Source: JAWKWH01 sp041397625
GTDB lineage: Bacteria; Pseudomonadota; Alphaproteobacteria; Rhizobiales; Rhizobiaceae
Assembly (NCBI GenBank): GCA_041397625.1
Contig: JAWKWH010000001.1
Span: 682,001-746,000 of the forward strand
Reading direction: 5' to 3'
DNA length: 64,000 nucleotides
This document shows positions 44,580-54,208 of this stretch, one piece after another; position 1 is the stretch's first letter; every line of letters starts with the position of its first letter. The translations under genes were made by a program, and so were the position numbers. Below the pieces are notes generated by a model, which was not told the origin of the DNA, searched no databases, and saw nothing but the letters and a program-made list of their open reading frames with translations.

Positions 44580-45281
44580 TCAGTAGAGATCGCGCAGCTT
44601 CACCCACTCCATCGGATAGGTGAGCCCGTCCTCGTCGCGGCCCTTCGCCGTCATGTCGAGAATGTTGTAGGCCGCGTTGATGATGTCGAGCCCGCGGCTG
44701 TAGGCGGAGTAGGTGTGGTAAACGCTGCCGTCGGCATCGCACGAGAAACAGCTTATGCCCGGCGCTTCGTCCGACGGAAGCGCCTTCTTGCGGTAATTGT
44801 ATTGGGCGGTACCCGCGTCCAGCTCTTCCTTGCGGAACGATACGTGGAAATCGAAGTTGAAATCCGACCCTGCCGACGAAACCCATGGAAAGCGCCAGCC
44901 CATGCGGTCGCGGAAGGCGGTAAGCGTGGCGAGCGGCGCGCGCGAGACGGCCACCAGCCGCGTGTCGCGCTGGCGCAGGTGCTCGCCGATGCCGTTGAAA
45001 CCGTCGGCCCAGTACGAGCAGCTTTTGCAACCGACCTCCCAGTCCGGTCCATACATGAAATGGTAGACCACGAGCTGGCCGCATCCGTCGAACAGGTCGG
45101 CGAGCGACCGTTCGCCCTGTTCGGTGTCGAAACGATAGTCCTTGTCGACCCTGACCCTCGGCAGCTCGCGTCTGGCCGCGGCAAGCGCGTCGCGTTCGCG
45201 GGTGAACGCCTTTTCCTGTTCCAGCAGCGCGATGCGCGCCTTCAGCCATTCGTCGCGCGAAACGGTGGTTGCTGTCGTCAT
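44580..45281 (-). CDS. DUF899 thioredoxin-like family protein
   Basis: The 233-residue protein shows the DUF899 pattern: LPRVRVDKDYRFDTEQGERSLADLFDG, YHFMYGPDWEVGCKSCSYWADGFNG (with a C-x2-C pair near residue 84) and GISCFSCDADGSVYHTYSAYSRG. The fold is thioredoxin-like but the reaction is unknown. It is monocistronic, with a GGAGCGAG ribosome site upstream. Confidence 0.9.
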   Translation of the reverse strand: MTTATTVSRDEWLKARIALLEQEKAFTRERDALAAARRELPRVRVDKDYRFDTEQGERSLADLFDGCGQLVVYHFMYGPDWEVGCKSCSYWADGFNGIGEHLRQRDTRLVAVSRAPLATLTAFRDRMGWRFPWVSSAGSDFNFDFHVSFRKEELDAGTAQYNYRKKALPSDEAPGISCFSCDADGSVYHTYSAYSRGLDIINAAYNILDMTAKGRDEDGLTYPMEWVKLRDLY

Positions 45282-45513
45282 GGTTCTCGCTCCATATCCT
45301 GAATATCGATACAGCCTGGCCCTGTGATCTTACACCATGACGTGCGGGTGAGGCGGAATCAGACAGGCCCGGGCGAAATCGATCCGGTATCCGGTATCGG
45401 CATTTGTCCCTGCCGCTCATGCTCGAAACAGTCGAGCGCAGGCCCGAACCCGGTTGACACTGGTAGCCTGGTGGTGCCGTTTGGCGACAGCGAAACGAAG
45501 AACTGGCGTATCG

Positions 45514-45897
45514 ATGTCCAAATGCAGATTGCTTTTGTTCCGTTGCCTTGCCGCACCGCTGGTGCTCGCCGCCCTGCCGGCCGTCGCGCAGGCCGGAGAG
45601 ATGCGGTTCCGCTTCACCAGCCATGCGCCGTCGCCGGTGCTCGTCAGGCTTTTCTCAGGCGACCGCCTGCAAAGCTGGCCCGACGATGGCGGCCTGTTCA
45701 TCCTCGCCGACCGGTCGCCGAGGAAGTTCTCCGTTTCCTGTAAGACCGGCGAACGCATCTGCTACGGTGCCTGGATCGAAGGCGACATCACGCGGTTCTG
45801 GGGCGCCGGCGACGAAGGCAGGCATGACTGCGACGATTGCTGCCACATTTGCGAACCGGCCGGCAAATCACCGCGCCATCAGGTGATTTTCGACTGA
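45514..45897 (+). CDS. hypothetical small secreted cysteine-containing protein
   Basis: The 127-residue product has a signal peptide of about 26 residues (LAALPAVAQAG). A short domain follows with FRFTSHAPSPVLVRLFSGDRLQSWPDDGG and a Cys-rich end (CKTGERICYGAW, then DCDDCCHICEP). The six or so late cysteines suggest disulfides or metal binding in the periplasm. I recognise the pattern only as a conserved hypothetical rhizobial protein. ATG 45514 is chosen because it places the signal peptide correctly. Confidence 0.65.
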   Translation: MSKCRLLLFRCLAAPLVLAALPAVAQAGEMRFRFTSHAPSPVLVRLFSGDRLQSWPDDGGLFILADRSPRKFSVSCKTGERICYGAWIEGDITRFWGAGDEGRHDCDDCCHICEPAGKSPRHQVIFD

Positions 45898-45954
45898 ACC
45901 GCGTCGCAATCGTCTCTTCCTCACCCGTTGCTTTGCGGCTAGACAACCGGTCTG

Positions 45955-48003
45955 ATGCTGAAGCGCGACATTCACGATCCAATACTGTCCGAGACCGGGG
46001 AAAACAGTTCTCCGCTGCTGCTCGGCATCGACACCGGCGGCACCTATACCGACGCGGTGCTGTTCAGCGAGGAGGCCGGCATCGTCGCCAAGGCCAAGGC
46101 GCTGACCACGCGCCACGACTTGTCGGTCGGTATTGCCGGCGCCGCCGAGGCGGTCATCGCCGAGACCGGTGTCAGCGCCGCCAGGATTGGCCTTGTCTCC
46201 ATGTCGACCACGCTTGCCACCAACGCGCTGGTCGAGGGCCAGGGCGGTCGTGTCGCGCTGGTCATGATCGGCTTCGACGAGGGCGATCTTTCGCGCGACG
46301 GGCTGCGGCAGGCGCTTGGCGGCGACCCGCTGATCGTTTGCGCCGGCGGTCACGACGTGCACGGCAATCCCCGCCTGCTCGATCTTGCGCCGCTGCAACA
46401 GGCGCTTGAAGGTCCCGCCGGCGATGTCGCCGGCTTCGCCGTCGCCGCCTACTTCGCCGTGCGCAATCCCGCCCACGAGATCGCGGCCCACGACATGATC
46501 CGCCAGGCGACCGGCCTGCCGGTCACCTGCAGCCACGCGCTCTCCACGCGGCTCGGTGGTCCGCGCCGGGCGCTGACCACCCTGCTCAACGCCCGCCTCG
46601 TGCCGATGATCGACCGGCTGATCGCTTCGACGCGGCGGTTCATGGACAAGCATGCCATCGCTGCGCCGCTGATGGTGGTGCGCGGCGACGGCGCGCTGAT
46701 CGCCAGCGAGCTGGCGGTCCACCGCCCGATCGAGACCATCCTGTCCGGCCCCGCGGCAAGCCTTGTCGGTGCGCGCCACATCACCGGTCTCGACAATGCC
46801 GTCGTTTCCGATATCGGCGGCACCACGACGGATGTCGCGGTGCTTGATGGCGGCAGGCCCAGGCTCGACCCCGAAGGCGCGATTGTCGGCGGCCATCGCA
46901 CCATGGTCGAGGCGGTGGCCATGCGCACCTACGGGCTTGGCGGCGATTCCGAGGTCATGAGCGAGGAAGGCGCGCTCGAACCCGATATCCTGCTCGGGCC
47001 GCGCCGCCTGGTGCCGCTGGCGCTTGCCGCCGCGCATCACGGCGCCGCGGTCACCGAGGTGCTGGAGCGCCAGTTGCGGGCCGCCAATCCGGGGCGCCTC
47101 GATGGCCGTTTCGCGATCAGGACCGGAATTCCCGGACACCACGCCAGTGGGCTGGCCGCCTCCGAGGCGAAGCTCTATGCCGGGATCGGCGACGCGCCCA
47201 CACCGCTCGACCGCCTGCTGTCGTCGACGACGCAGAACGCCACCCTGTCGCGGCTGGTGGCGCGCGGCCTCGTGCATGTCATCGGCTTCACGCCCTCCGA
47301 CGCCGCCCATGTGCTCGACCGCCAGCGGACCTGGAACCGCGATGCCGCCGAACTGGGCGCGCGCCTGTTTGCCCGGCGCAGGACCGGGCGCGGTCTGCCG
47401 CTTGCCGCCGACGCCGCCGAAATCAGCAAGCGTGTCCTTGCCACACTGACCCGCCGTTCCGCCGAGGTCGTTCTCGAAACGGCGCTTTGCGAGGGCGGGC
47501 TCGATGGCCCGGCGCTCGTCGCCGGCCCCCTGGTGCAGCGCGCGCTCGACCGCCGGGCCGGCATCGTGCGCAGCTTCCTCGCCCTGGACCGGCCGGTGGT
47601 CGGGCTCGGCGCCTCCGCACCGCTGCACTATGCCGGCCTCGGAGCGCTTCTGGGCGGCGAATGCGTCGTGCCGCCGGATACCGACGTCGCCAATGCCGTC
47701 GGCGCGGTGGCGGGCAGGGTCCGCGTGTCGCTGACCGCCGTCATCAGCCAGCCCCGCGAGGGCCTGTTCCGCGTTTCGGTCGGCGAGGAGGTCCGCGATT
47801 TCGCCGACGAGGACGCGGCGTCCGAATTCGCCGAGGAGCGGCTGCGCGAGCTTGTTGCGGCAAGGGCGGTCGAGGCGGGCACCGACGCCGCCGTCATCGG
47901 CATGCGGCGCGACGACAAGGCGGCCACCATCGAGGGCCGACGCATGTTCGTCGAGGCGCGGCTTGTCGCGACGGCAAGCGGCCGGCCGCGCGTCGCCGTC
48001 TGA
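45955..48003 (+). CDS. hydantoinase/oxoprolinase family protein (HyuA-like), stand-alone
   Basis: The 682-residue protein has the ASKHA-type phosphate motif GIDTGGTYTDAVLF near residue 24 and STTLATNALVEGQG, then a second motif VSDIGGTTTDVAVL near 283 and TYGLGGDSEV. These belong to the ATP-dependent N-methylhydantoinase A/5-oxoprolinase group. Usually a HyuB-type partner gene is adjacent; none is present here, so the activity is uncertain. It sits alone between a small secreted protein and glcB. Confidence 0.88.
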   Translation: MLKRDIHDPILSETGENSSPLLLGIDTGGTYTDAVLFSEEAGIVAKAKALTTRHDLSVGIAGAAEAVIAETGVSAARIGLVSMSTTLATNALVEGQGGRVALVMIGFDEGDLSRDGLRQALGGDPLIVCAGGHDVHGNPRLLDLAPLQQALEGPAGDVAGFAVAAYFAVRNPAHEIAAHDMIRQATGLPVTCSHALSTRLGGPRRALTTLLNARLVPMIDRLIASTRRFMDKHAIAAPLMVVRGDGALIASELAVHRPIETILSGPAASLVGARHITGLDNAVVSDIGGTTTDVAVLDGGRPRLDPEGAIVGGHRTMVEAVAMRTYGLGGDSEVMSEEGALEPDILLGPRRLVPLALAAAHHGAAVTEVLERQLRAANPGRLDGRFAIRTGIPGHHASGLAASEAKLYAGIGDAPTPLDRLLSSTTQNATLSRLVARGLVHVIGFTPSDAAHVLDRQRTWNRDAAELGARLFARRRTGRGLPLAADAAEISKRVLATLTRRSAEVVLETALCEGGLDGPALVAGPLVQRALDRRAGIVRSFLALDRPVVGLGASAPLHYAGLGALLGGECVVPPDTDVANAVGAVAGRVRVSLTAVISQPREGLFRVSVGEEVRDFADEDAASEFAEERLRELVAARAVEAGTDAAVIGMRRDDKAATIEGRRMFVEARLVATASGRPRVAV

Positions 48004-48123
48004 TCCGGTATTGCCGGCCGATAGCCCCTTTGGTCGATTGACCTTGCCGCATTGTTTGTGCTCTTACCTCACGGTCGAATTTTGCGTTGCAATATCCGCA
48101 GGGAAAGCATTCGGGAGAAATCC

Positions 48124-50274
48124 ATGGCCGACCTCATCGAAATCGAGGGCTTGTCAGTCGACCGGCAACTGCACGATTTCATCGTCAACGACGCCATACC
48201 CGGCACCGGGGTCGACGCGCGGCAGTTCTGGGTCGGCTTCTCTGCGATCGCCCACGATCTCGCCCCGAAGAACCGGGCGCTCCTGCAAAAGCGCGACGAT
48301 CTTCAGGCCAGGATCGACGAATGGCACCGCGCCCGCCACAACGCGCCGCACGATCACGAGGCGTATAAGGCATTCCTCGAGGAGATCGGCTACCTGCTTG
48401 CCGAGGGTCCGGATTTTTCGGTCACCACGGCCGACGTCGATCCGGAGATCGCAACGGTTGCGGGTCCGCAGCTTGTCGTGCCGATCACCAATGCGCGCTA
48501 CGCGCTCAATGCCGCAAACGCGCGCTGGGGTTCTCTCTACGACAGTTTCTACGGCACAGACGTCATGGGTCCGCTGCCCGCCAGGAAGGGCTACGATCAG
48601 GGTCGCGGCGCCCGCGTCGTCGCCCGCACCCGCGTCTTCCTGGACGAGACGTTCCCTATCGAGGGCACCAGCCACGCCGACGTGCGCCGCTATCATGTCA
48701 GCAAGGGCGCGCTATTGTGCGACGACCTGCCTCTGGCGCGGCCGGAGAAATTCGTCGGATATCGCGGCAACCCCATGGCGCCGGATTCCGTGCTTCTCGT
48801 CAATAACGGGCTCCATGTCGAACTGATCTTCGATCGCGCCCATCCGATCGGCAGTCGCGACCAGGCCCTTCTGGCCGATGTCGTCATCGAGAGTGCGCTT
48901 TCCGCGATCATGGACTGCGAGGATTCCGTCGCCTGCGTCGATGCCGAGGACAAGGTTGCCGCCTATGCCAACTGGCTCGGCCTGATGAAGGGCGACCTGG
49001 AAGCGACGTTCGAGAAGGGCGGCAAGACGCTGGCGCGGCGGCTCAACGAGGATCGCACCTGGACGGCGCCGGATGGCGGAACGGTGACGCGGAAGGGCCG
49101 GGCGCTGATGCTGGTGCGCAATGTCGGCCACCTGATGACCAATCCCGCGATCCGGCTTTCGGACGGGTCGGAGATTCCCGAAGGCATCATGGATGCGGTC
49201 GTCACGGCGCTGGTCGCCCTGCACGATATCGGTACGAACGGCCGCCGGGCCAACTCGCCCGCCGGCTCGATGTATGTGGTCAAACCCAAGATGCACGGAC
49301 CGGAGGAGGTGGCCTTCGCCTCGGAACTGTTCGGGCGGGTCGAAAAGCTGCTCGGCATGGCGCCCAACGCGATGAAGATGGGCATCATGGACGAGGAGCG
49401 CCGCACCTCGGTGAACCTGAAGGAGTGCATTCGCGCCGCGAGCGAGCGCGTCTGCTTCATCAATACCGGATTTCTCGACCGCACCGGCGACGAGATCCAC
49501 ACCTCGATGGAGGCGGGCGCCTTCAGCCGCAAGGATTTCATCAAGCGCAAGTCCTGGATCATCGGCTACGAGAACCAGAACGTCGACATCGGGCTGGAAT
49601 GCGGCCTGTCCGGCCGCGCCCAGATCGGCAAGGGCATGTGGGCCATGCCCGACCTGATGGCGGCGATGCTGGAACAGAAGATCGAACACCCCAAGGCCGG
49701 CGCCAACACCGCCTGGGTGCCGTCGCCGACCGCCGCGACCCTGCACGCGCTGCACTACCACAGGATCGACGTCTTCGCCGTGCAGAAGAAACTCGTCGCC
49801 GGCGGCAGGAGGGCCTATGTCGACACGCTGCTCGACATCCCGCTCGCCGCCTACCGCAAGTGGACCGAGCGGCAGGTGGTGCGCGAGGTGGAGAACAACG
49901 CCCAGGGCATCCTCGGCTATGTCGTGCGCTGGGTCGACCAGGGCATCGGCTGCTCGAAGGTGCCGGACATCAACGATGTCGGCCTGATGGAGGACCGCGC
50001 CACGCTGCGCATTTCCTCCCAGCACATCGCCAACTGGCTGCGCCACGGCATCGTCACCCGCGATCAGGCGATGCAGGCGATGAAGGACATGGCGAAAGTC
50101 GTCGACGGGCAGAACGCCGACGATCCCGCCTACCGGCCGATGGCGCCGGATTTCGAAAAATCACTGGCCTTCCAGGCCGCGTGTTCGCTGGTGTTCGAGG
50201 GCAGGGAGCAGCCGAACGGCTATACCGAGCCTTTGCTGCATCGGTATCGCCAGCGCGTGAAGGCGACAGGATAG
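48124..50274 (+). CDS. glcB: malate synthase G
   Basis: The 716-residue enzyme condenses glyoxylate with acetyl-CoA to malate in the glyoxylate/glycolate route. Family segments include VPITNARYALNAANARWGSLYDSFYGTD, DCEDSVACVDAEDKVAAYANWLGLMKGDL, MGIMDEERRTSVNLKECIRAA, and the catalytic region WAMPDLMAAMLEQKIEHPKAGANTAWVPSPTAATLH. The ATG at 48124 has GGGAG seven bases upstream. Its TAG stop coincides with the first bases of a repeat element, so the very C-terminus may have been altered by insertion. Confidence 0.96.
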   Translation: MADLIEIEGLSVDRQLHDFIVNDAIPGTGVDARQFWVGFSAIAHDLAPKNRALLQKRDDLQARIDEWHRARHNAPHDHEAYKAFLEEIGYLLAEGPDFSVTTADVDPEIATVAGPQLVVPITNARYALNAANARWGSLYDSFYGTDVMGPLPARKGYDQGRGARVVARTRVFLDETFPIEGTSHADVRRYHVSKGALLCDDLPLARPEKFVGYRGNPMAPDSVLLVNNGLHVELIFDRAHPIGSRDQALLADVVIESALSAIMDCEDSVACVDAEDKVAAYANWLGLMKGDLEATFEKGGKTLARRLNEDRTWTAPDGGTVTRKGRALMLVRNVGHLMTNPAIRLSDGSEIPEGIMDAVVTALVALHDIGTNGRRANSPAGSMYVVKPKMHGPEEVAFASELFGRVEKLLGMAPNAMKMGIMDEERRTSVNLKECIRAASERVCFINTGFLDRTGDEIHTSMEAGAFSRKDFIKRKSWIIGYENQNVDIGLECGLSGRAQIGKGMWAMPDLMAAMLEQKIEHPKAGANTAWVPSPTAATLHALHYHRIDVFAVQKKLVAGGRRAYVDTLLDIPLAAYRKWTERQVVREVENNAQGILGYVVRWVDQGIGCSKVPDINDVGLMEDRATLRISSQHIANWLRHGIVTRDQAMQAMKDMAKVVDGQNADDPAYRPMAPDFEKSLAFQAACSLVFEGREQPNGYTEPLLHRYRQRVKATG

Positions 50275-50692
50275 AGCGGTTCATCTTTAGCTGGAATCGT
50301 TTGAACGCCGGTATTTCGTGTCCTGGCCAGGAGCGGAAGGCGACGCGGTATGGTTACCGTTAGCATTCCGCGACACCGCCGGGGCGCGACAAGACCAAGT
50401 TGAAACGATTGCGGTTTATTATCTGATTTCAGCGATTTGCAGCATTGGACCCAGCCATCGACCCCACCTCCCCCTTGAGGGGAGGTCGGCGATTGGCTTG
50501 CGTGAGCCAAGACAGAGCCGGGTGGGGGTAAGGGCGAAGACCGAGCTTCCTTGATACCCCCACCCAATCGGCTGCGCTGCGCTTGCCTCTTGCGCCTTCC
50601 CTCAAGGAGGAGGCGGGGGCCTGATGCTGCGGTGTTCTCCTTGCCGGCACGAACGCCATCAAACCGCTTCCATCTAAAGACGAACCGCTCTA
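50272..50692. repeat. 421-bp mosaic repeat element with terminal inverted repeats (MITE-like)
   Basis: The ends are inverted copies of each other over about 37 bases: 50272-50308 begins TAGAGCGGTTC and 50655-50692 ends GAACCGCTCTA, about 32 positions matching. Inside, AATCGTTTGAAC (50295-50306) recurs inverted as GTTGAAACGATT (50399-50410). A second nested pair of arms, about 50461-50531 and 50556-50621, shares GGGTGGGGGTA/TACCCCCACCC and CCTCCCCCTTGAGGGG-like pieces. It has no coding capacity. Terminal TA dinucleotides and a GGA triplet on both flanks are compatible with transposition. It fills the gap between glcB and tsaB and begins at the glcB stop codon. Confidence 0.75.
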
Positions 50693-50745
50693 GGAATCTT
50701 TCGCCGCCATTGCGGCGCGGCCCCGGCGGCTGTACATGGTTCGCC

Positions 50746-51426
50746 ATGAAGCTGCTGGCCATCGACACCGCCGCAAACCTTTGCGCCGCCTGCGTTTTCG
50801 ACAGCGGGTCCGGTAACGTCGCCGCTACCCGGTCGCTGGATGTCGGTCGCGGCCATGTCGAGCTTCTGATGCCGCTTGTCGGCGAACTGATGGCCGAGGC
50901 GGGCTGCGCCTTCCGCGATCTCAGCCGCATCGCCGTCAATGTCGGTCCCGGCTCGTTCACCGGCGTGCGCGTCGGCGTTGCCGCCGCGCGCGGTTTCGCC
51001 CTGGCGCTCGACATCCCCGCCGTCGGCGTCTCGGCGCTCGAGGCGATTGCCGCCGAGGCGCGGACGGACTTTCCCGGCCGCCCGGTGCTGGTGGTGCTCG
51101 ATGCGCGGCGCGAGGAGGTCTACAGCGCGCTCCACGATGCTTCGGGCGCCCGTGTCGACGGGCCGGAAGTCTCGACGGTCGAAGCCTGCGCGGCAATCGC
51201 CGGCCGGCATCGGGCGGTGCTTGCCGGCAGTGCCGCCGCGGCGGTCGCGCAAGCCGCCGGCGGTGCCCACGATTTCGGTCCGCTCGGTGCGACGGCGGCG
51301 ATCGAGACCTTTGCTCGACTCGCCGCGACGGCCGAAGCGCCGTCAGCCGCACCGAAACCGCTCTATCTGCGCGCGCCCGACGCCAGGCCGCAGACCGGCT
51401 TCGCGGTCGCAAGGGCCGGCCGCTGA
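50746..51426 (+). CDS. tsaB: tRNA threonylcarbamoyladenosine biosynthesis protein TsaB
   Basis: The 226-residue ASKHA-fold protein starts MKLLAIDTAANLCAA and has HVELLMPLV and the signature NVGPGSFTGVRVGVAAARGFAL. With TsaD and TsaE it forms the complex that installs t6A37 on ANN-decoding tRNAs. It is the first gene of tsaB-rimI-plsC, joined by overlaps, and starts 53 bases after a repeat element. Confidence 0.94.
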   Translation: MKLLAIDTAANLCAACVFDSGSGNVAATRSLDVGRGHVELLMPLVGELMAEAGCAFRDLSRIAVNVGPGSFTGVRVGVAAARGFALALDIPAVGVSALEAIAAEARTDFPGRPVLVVLDARREEVYSALHDASGARVDGPEVSTVEACAAIAGRHRAVLAGSAAAAVAQAAGGAHDFGPLGATAAIETFARLAATAEAPSAAPKPLYLRAPDARPQTGFAVARAGR

Positions 51427-51920
51427 TGGTCCTGGGTCGCATATTCTCCCGCCAGGGCGGCTACATGATCGAGCCGCTCGGCCCCGATGACGCGGTCACC
51501 GTCGCGCGCCTGCACGGCGACGGTTTCGGCCGGCCCTGGGACGAAAGCGAGTTCGCCGCGCTTCTCGAACAGAAGACGGTGTTCGGCTTTGCCGCCCGCC
51601 AGGAAGGTCGCGGCAGCGCCCGGCCGGACGGTTTCGTGCTGGCGCGACTTGCCGCCGGCGAAGCCGAAATCCTCACCATCGCCGTCGCCAGGCCGAAGCG
51701 GGGCCGGGGGCTTGGCCGGGCATTGATGGAAGCGGTGCTGCGGCACCTGCATGCCGAGCGCGCCGAGGCACTGTTCCTCGAAGTCGGCGAGAACAACCAG
51801 CCGGCGATCGCGCTCTACCGCCGGCTCGGCTTCCGCGAGGTTGCGCGTCGCGCCGCCTATTACGGCGGCGAGGGCACCGCAATCGTCATGCGCCGCGACC
51901 TGGGCCGGACCGCGCCATGA
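51426..51920 (+). CDS. rimI: ribosomal protein S18-alanine N-acetyltransferase family (RimI-like GNAT)
   Basis: The 164-residue GNAT acetyltransferase has the acetyl-CoA loop ARPKRGRGLGRALMEAVL and the late EVGENNQPAIALYRRLGFREVARRAAYY typical of RimI. The ATG overlaps the tsaB stop by one base. An internal ATG (residue 14) is a possible alternative start. The tsaB-rimI pairing supports the RimI call over a generic GNAT. Confidence 0.88.
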   Translation: MVLGRIFSRQGGYMIEPLGPDDAVTVARLHGDGFGRPWDESEFAALLEQKTVFGFAARQEGRGSARPDGFVLARLAAGEAEILTIAVARPKRGRGLGRALMEAVLRHLHAERAEALFLEVGENNQPAIALYRRLGFREVARRAAYYGGEGTAIVMRRDLGRTAP

Positions 51921-52717
51921 TCGGGCGGCTGCGCATCGCGCTTGGCCTGTCGGTGGCGGCCGTCACCACCTTTCCGCTCGCCGCGGCGCAGATCGTCGTC
52001 ATGCGCACCGGCCTCGGCAACGAGGCGGTATTGCCGAAACTGTGGCACCGGCTGGTGACGAAGATCCTCGGCTTCAGGCTGCATGTGGTGGGCGAACCTG
52101 CTTCCGGCCGACCGCTGCTGCTTGCCGCCAACCATGTCTCGTGGACCGACATCATGGTCATCGGCGCCGTCGCCGACGTGCATTTCGTCGCCAAGTCCGA
52201 GATGGGCGGCTGGCCGATCATCGGCAAGCTGTCGCGCCTGCAGCGCACGATCTATGTCGATCGCGAACGGCGCCGCCAGTCCGGAAGGCAGGTCAGCGAG
52301 ATCGGTCAGCGCCTGTCGGAGGGCGATGCGATGGTGTTCTTCGCCGAGGGGTCGACGTCGGACGGCAATATCGTCCGCCCGTTCAAGAGCACGCTGTTCG
52401 GCGCCGCCCAGATCGCCCTGCGCGAAAGCGGCACCGGCGAGGTGCACGTCCAGCCGGTGGCGATCGCCTACACCAGGCTGCACGGGCTACCGATGGGCCG
52501 TTTCATGCGACCGCACGCCGCCTGGATCGGCGACCGTGAGCTGGTGCCGCACATCCTCCAGCTTCTCGCCGACGGCGCGGTGGACGTCGAACTGCATTTC
52601 GGCGAACCGGTGGTGTTTACCGCCGGCGGCGATCGCAAGGAACTGTCGAGGGCGGTGCAGGGGCGGGTGCGTGACATGATGGCCGCGGCGCTCAGAAATC
52701 CGCGCCGGCGCGCGTGA
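51917..52717 (+). CDS. plsC: 1-acyl-sn-glycerol-3-phosphate acyltransferase family protein
   Basis: The 266-residue membrane-associated acyltransferase has an N-terminal hydrophobic segment. The PlsC boxes are NHVSWTDIMVIG (NHxSxxD, box I), FVAKSEMGGWPIIG and YVDRER (box II), and FFAEGSTSDG (box III). It acylates lysophosphatidate in phospholipid synthesis, although rhizobial genomes carry several paralogues, some acylating ornithine lipids. It overlaps the rimI stop by four bases. Confidence 0.87.
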   Translation: MIGRLRIALGLSVAAVTTFPLAAAQIVVMRTGLGNEAVLPKLWHRLVTKILGFRLHVVGEPASGRPLLLAANHVSWTDIMVIGAVADVHFVAKSEMGGWPIIGKLSRLQRTIYVDRERRRQSGRQVSEIGQRLSEGDAMVFFAEGSTSDGNIVRPFKSTLFGAAQIALRESGTGEVHVQPVAIAYTRLHGLPMGRFMRPHAAWIGDRELVPHILQLLADGAVDVELHFGEPVVFTAGGDRKELSRAVQGRVRDMMAAALRNPRRRA

Positions 52718-52771
52718 ACGCCGCACGCGACGGCTTGTCTTGCGCGCCGGATTGGCGCTAAGAGCCCGTTC

Positions 52772-54208
52772 ATGAGCCTGGAAGACATCGAAAATATCGC
52801 TTCGCAAGCGGCAGCCGGCGCGGCCTCGCCTGTGCGCAGGGTTTTCGTCAAGACCTATGGCTGCCAGATGAACGTCTATGACAGCCAGCGCATGGCCGAT
52901 GCGCTGGGCGTCGAGGGCTATCAGCCGACCGACGATGCCGAGGATGCCGACCTGGTGCTGCTCAACACCTGCCATATTCGCGAAAAGGCCGCCGAGAAGG
53001 TCTATTCGGAACTCGGCCGCATCCGCCGGTTGAAGGCGGCACGCCGGGCGCGCGGCCGCGAGACGCTGGTCGGCGTCGCCGGCTGCGTCGCCCAGGCCGA
53101 GGGCGCCGAGATCATCGAGCGCGCACCGGTGGTCGACCTCGTGGTCGGGCCGCAGACCTATCACCGGCTGCCCGAGATCGTGCGCCGCGCCCGCTCGGGC
53201 GAGCGGGTCGTCGATACCGATCACGCCGTCGAGGACAAGTTCGACCATCTGCCGCAGCCGCAACGCGCCGCGCTCAGATCGCGCGGCTTCACCGCATTCC
53301 TCACCGTCCAGGAGGGCTGCGACAAGTTCTGCACCTTCTGCGTCGTGCCCTATACGCGCGGCGCTGAAGTATCGCGTCCCGTCGACCGCATCGTCGCCGA
53401 GGCGCAAGGGCTGGCGGCGGCCGGCGTGCGCGAGATCACCCTGCTCGGCCAGAACGTCAACGCCTGGCACGGCGCCGGCGAGGACGGCCGCGAATGGGGC
53501 CTCGGCGAACTGCTCTTCCGCCTGGCCGACATCGAGGGCCTCGACCGGCTGCGCTACACAACCAGCCACCCGCGCGACATGGACGATGCGCTGATCGCCG
53601 CCCACCGCGACCTGCCGAAACTGATGCCCTATCTGCATCTTCCGGTGCAGGCCGGCTCCGACCGCATCCTCAAGGCGATGAACCGGCGTCACACGGCTGA
53701 CGAATATCTGCGCTTGATTGACCGCATTCGCGCCGCCCGGCAGGATATCGCCATGTCCGGCGATTTCATCGTCGGCTTTCCCGGCGAAACGGAGGAGGAC
53801 TTCCAGGCCACCATGCGGATCGTTCGCGCCGTCGGCTATGCGCAGGCCTATTCATTCAAGTACAGCCCGCGTCCGGGCACGCCCGGCGCCGAGCTTGACG
53901 GCCAGGTCGACGACGCCGTCAAGAGCGAGCGCCTGCAGCGCCTGCAGGCACTGCTGAACGAGCAGCAGGTTCAGTTCATGCAGGGTCTGGTCGGCAGCAC
54001 CATCGGCGTGCTGCTCGAGAAACCCGGCCGCAAGCCCGGCCAGCTCGTCGGCCGGTCGCCGTGGCTGCAGCCCGTGATAGTGGATGAAAAAGCCGGCAGA
54101 ATCGGCGACATTGTCGATGTGCGAATCGCGCGGGCAGGCGCCAACAGCCTGTTCGGCGAGGCCGCGCAGATTAGCCAACAGGGAGATGCGATTGTCCGCC
54201 GCAACTGA
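52772..54208 (+). CDS. miaB: tRNA-2-methylthio-N6-dimethylallyladenosine synthase
   Basis: The 478-residue radical-SAM methylthiotransferase modifies i6A37 to ms2i6A37 in tRNA. The N-terminal UPF0004 domain binds the auxiliary 4Fe-4S cluster through Cys31 (KTYGCQMN), Cys67 and Cys105. The radical-SAM cluster is Cys183, Cys187 and Cys190 (GCDKFCTFC), and a TRAM domain closes the protein. The phoH reading frame starts within its last codons. Confidence 0.97.
   Translation: MSLEDIENIASQAAAGAASPVRRVFVKTYGCQMNVYDSQRMADALGVEGYQPTDDAEDADLVLLNTCHIREKAAEKVYSELGRIRRLKAARRARGRETLVGVAGCVAQAEGAEIIERAPVVDLVVGPQTYHRLPEIVRRARSGERVVDTDHAVEDKFDHLPQPQRAALRSRGFTAFLTVQEGCDKFCTFCVVPYTRGAEVSRPVDRIVAEAQGLAAAGVREITLLGQNVNAWHGAGEDGREWGLGELLFRLADIEGLDRLRYTTSHPRDMDDALIAAHRDLPKLMPYLHLPVQAGSDRILKAMNRRHTADEYLRLIDRIRAARQDIAMSGDFIVGFPGETEEDFQATMRIVRAVGYAQAYSFKYSPRPGTPGAELDGQVDDAVKSERLQRLQALLNEQQVQFMQGLVGSTIGVLLEKPGRKPGQLVGRSPWLQPVIVDEKAGRIGDIVDVRIARAGANSLFGEAAQISQQGDAIVRRN

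Noticed and set aside
45868..47628. Minus-strand open frame of 586 codons
   Set aside because: Antisense to the hydantoinase/oxoprolinase-like gene; composition is typical of a shadow frame.
50461..50621. CRISPR-like or rRNA/tRNA structure in the GC-rich arms
   Set aside because: There are only two inverted, not direct, repeat arms and no regular spacers, so it is part of the mosaic repeat element.
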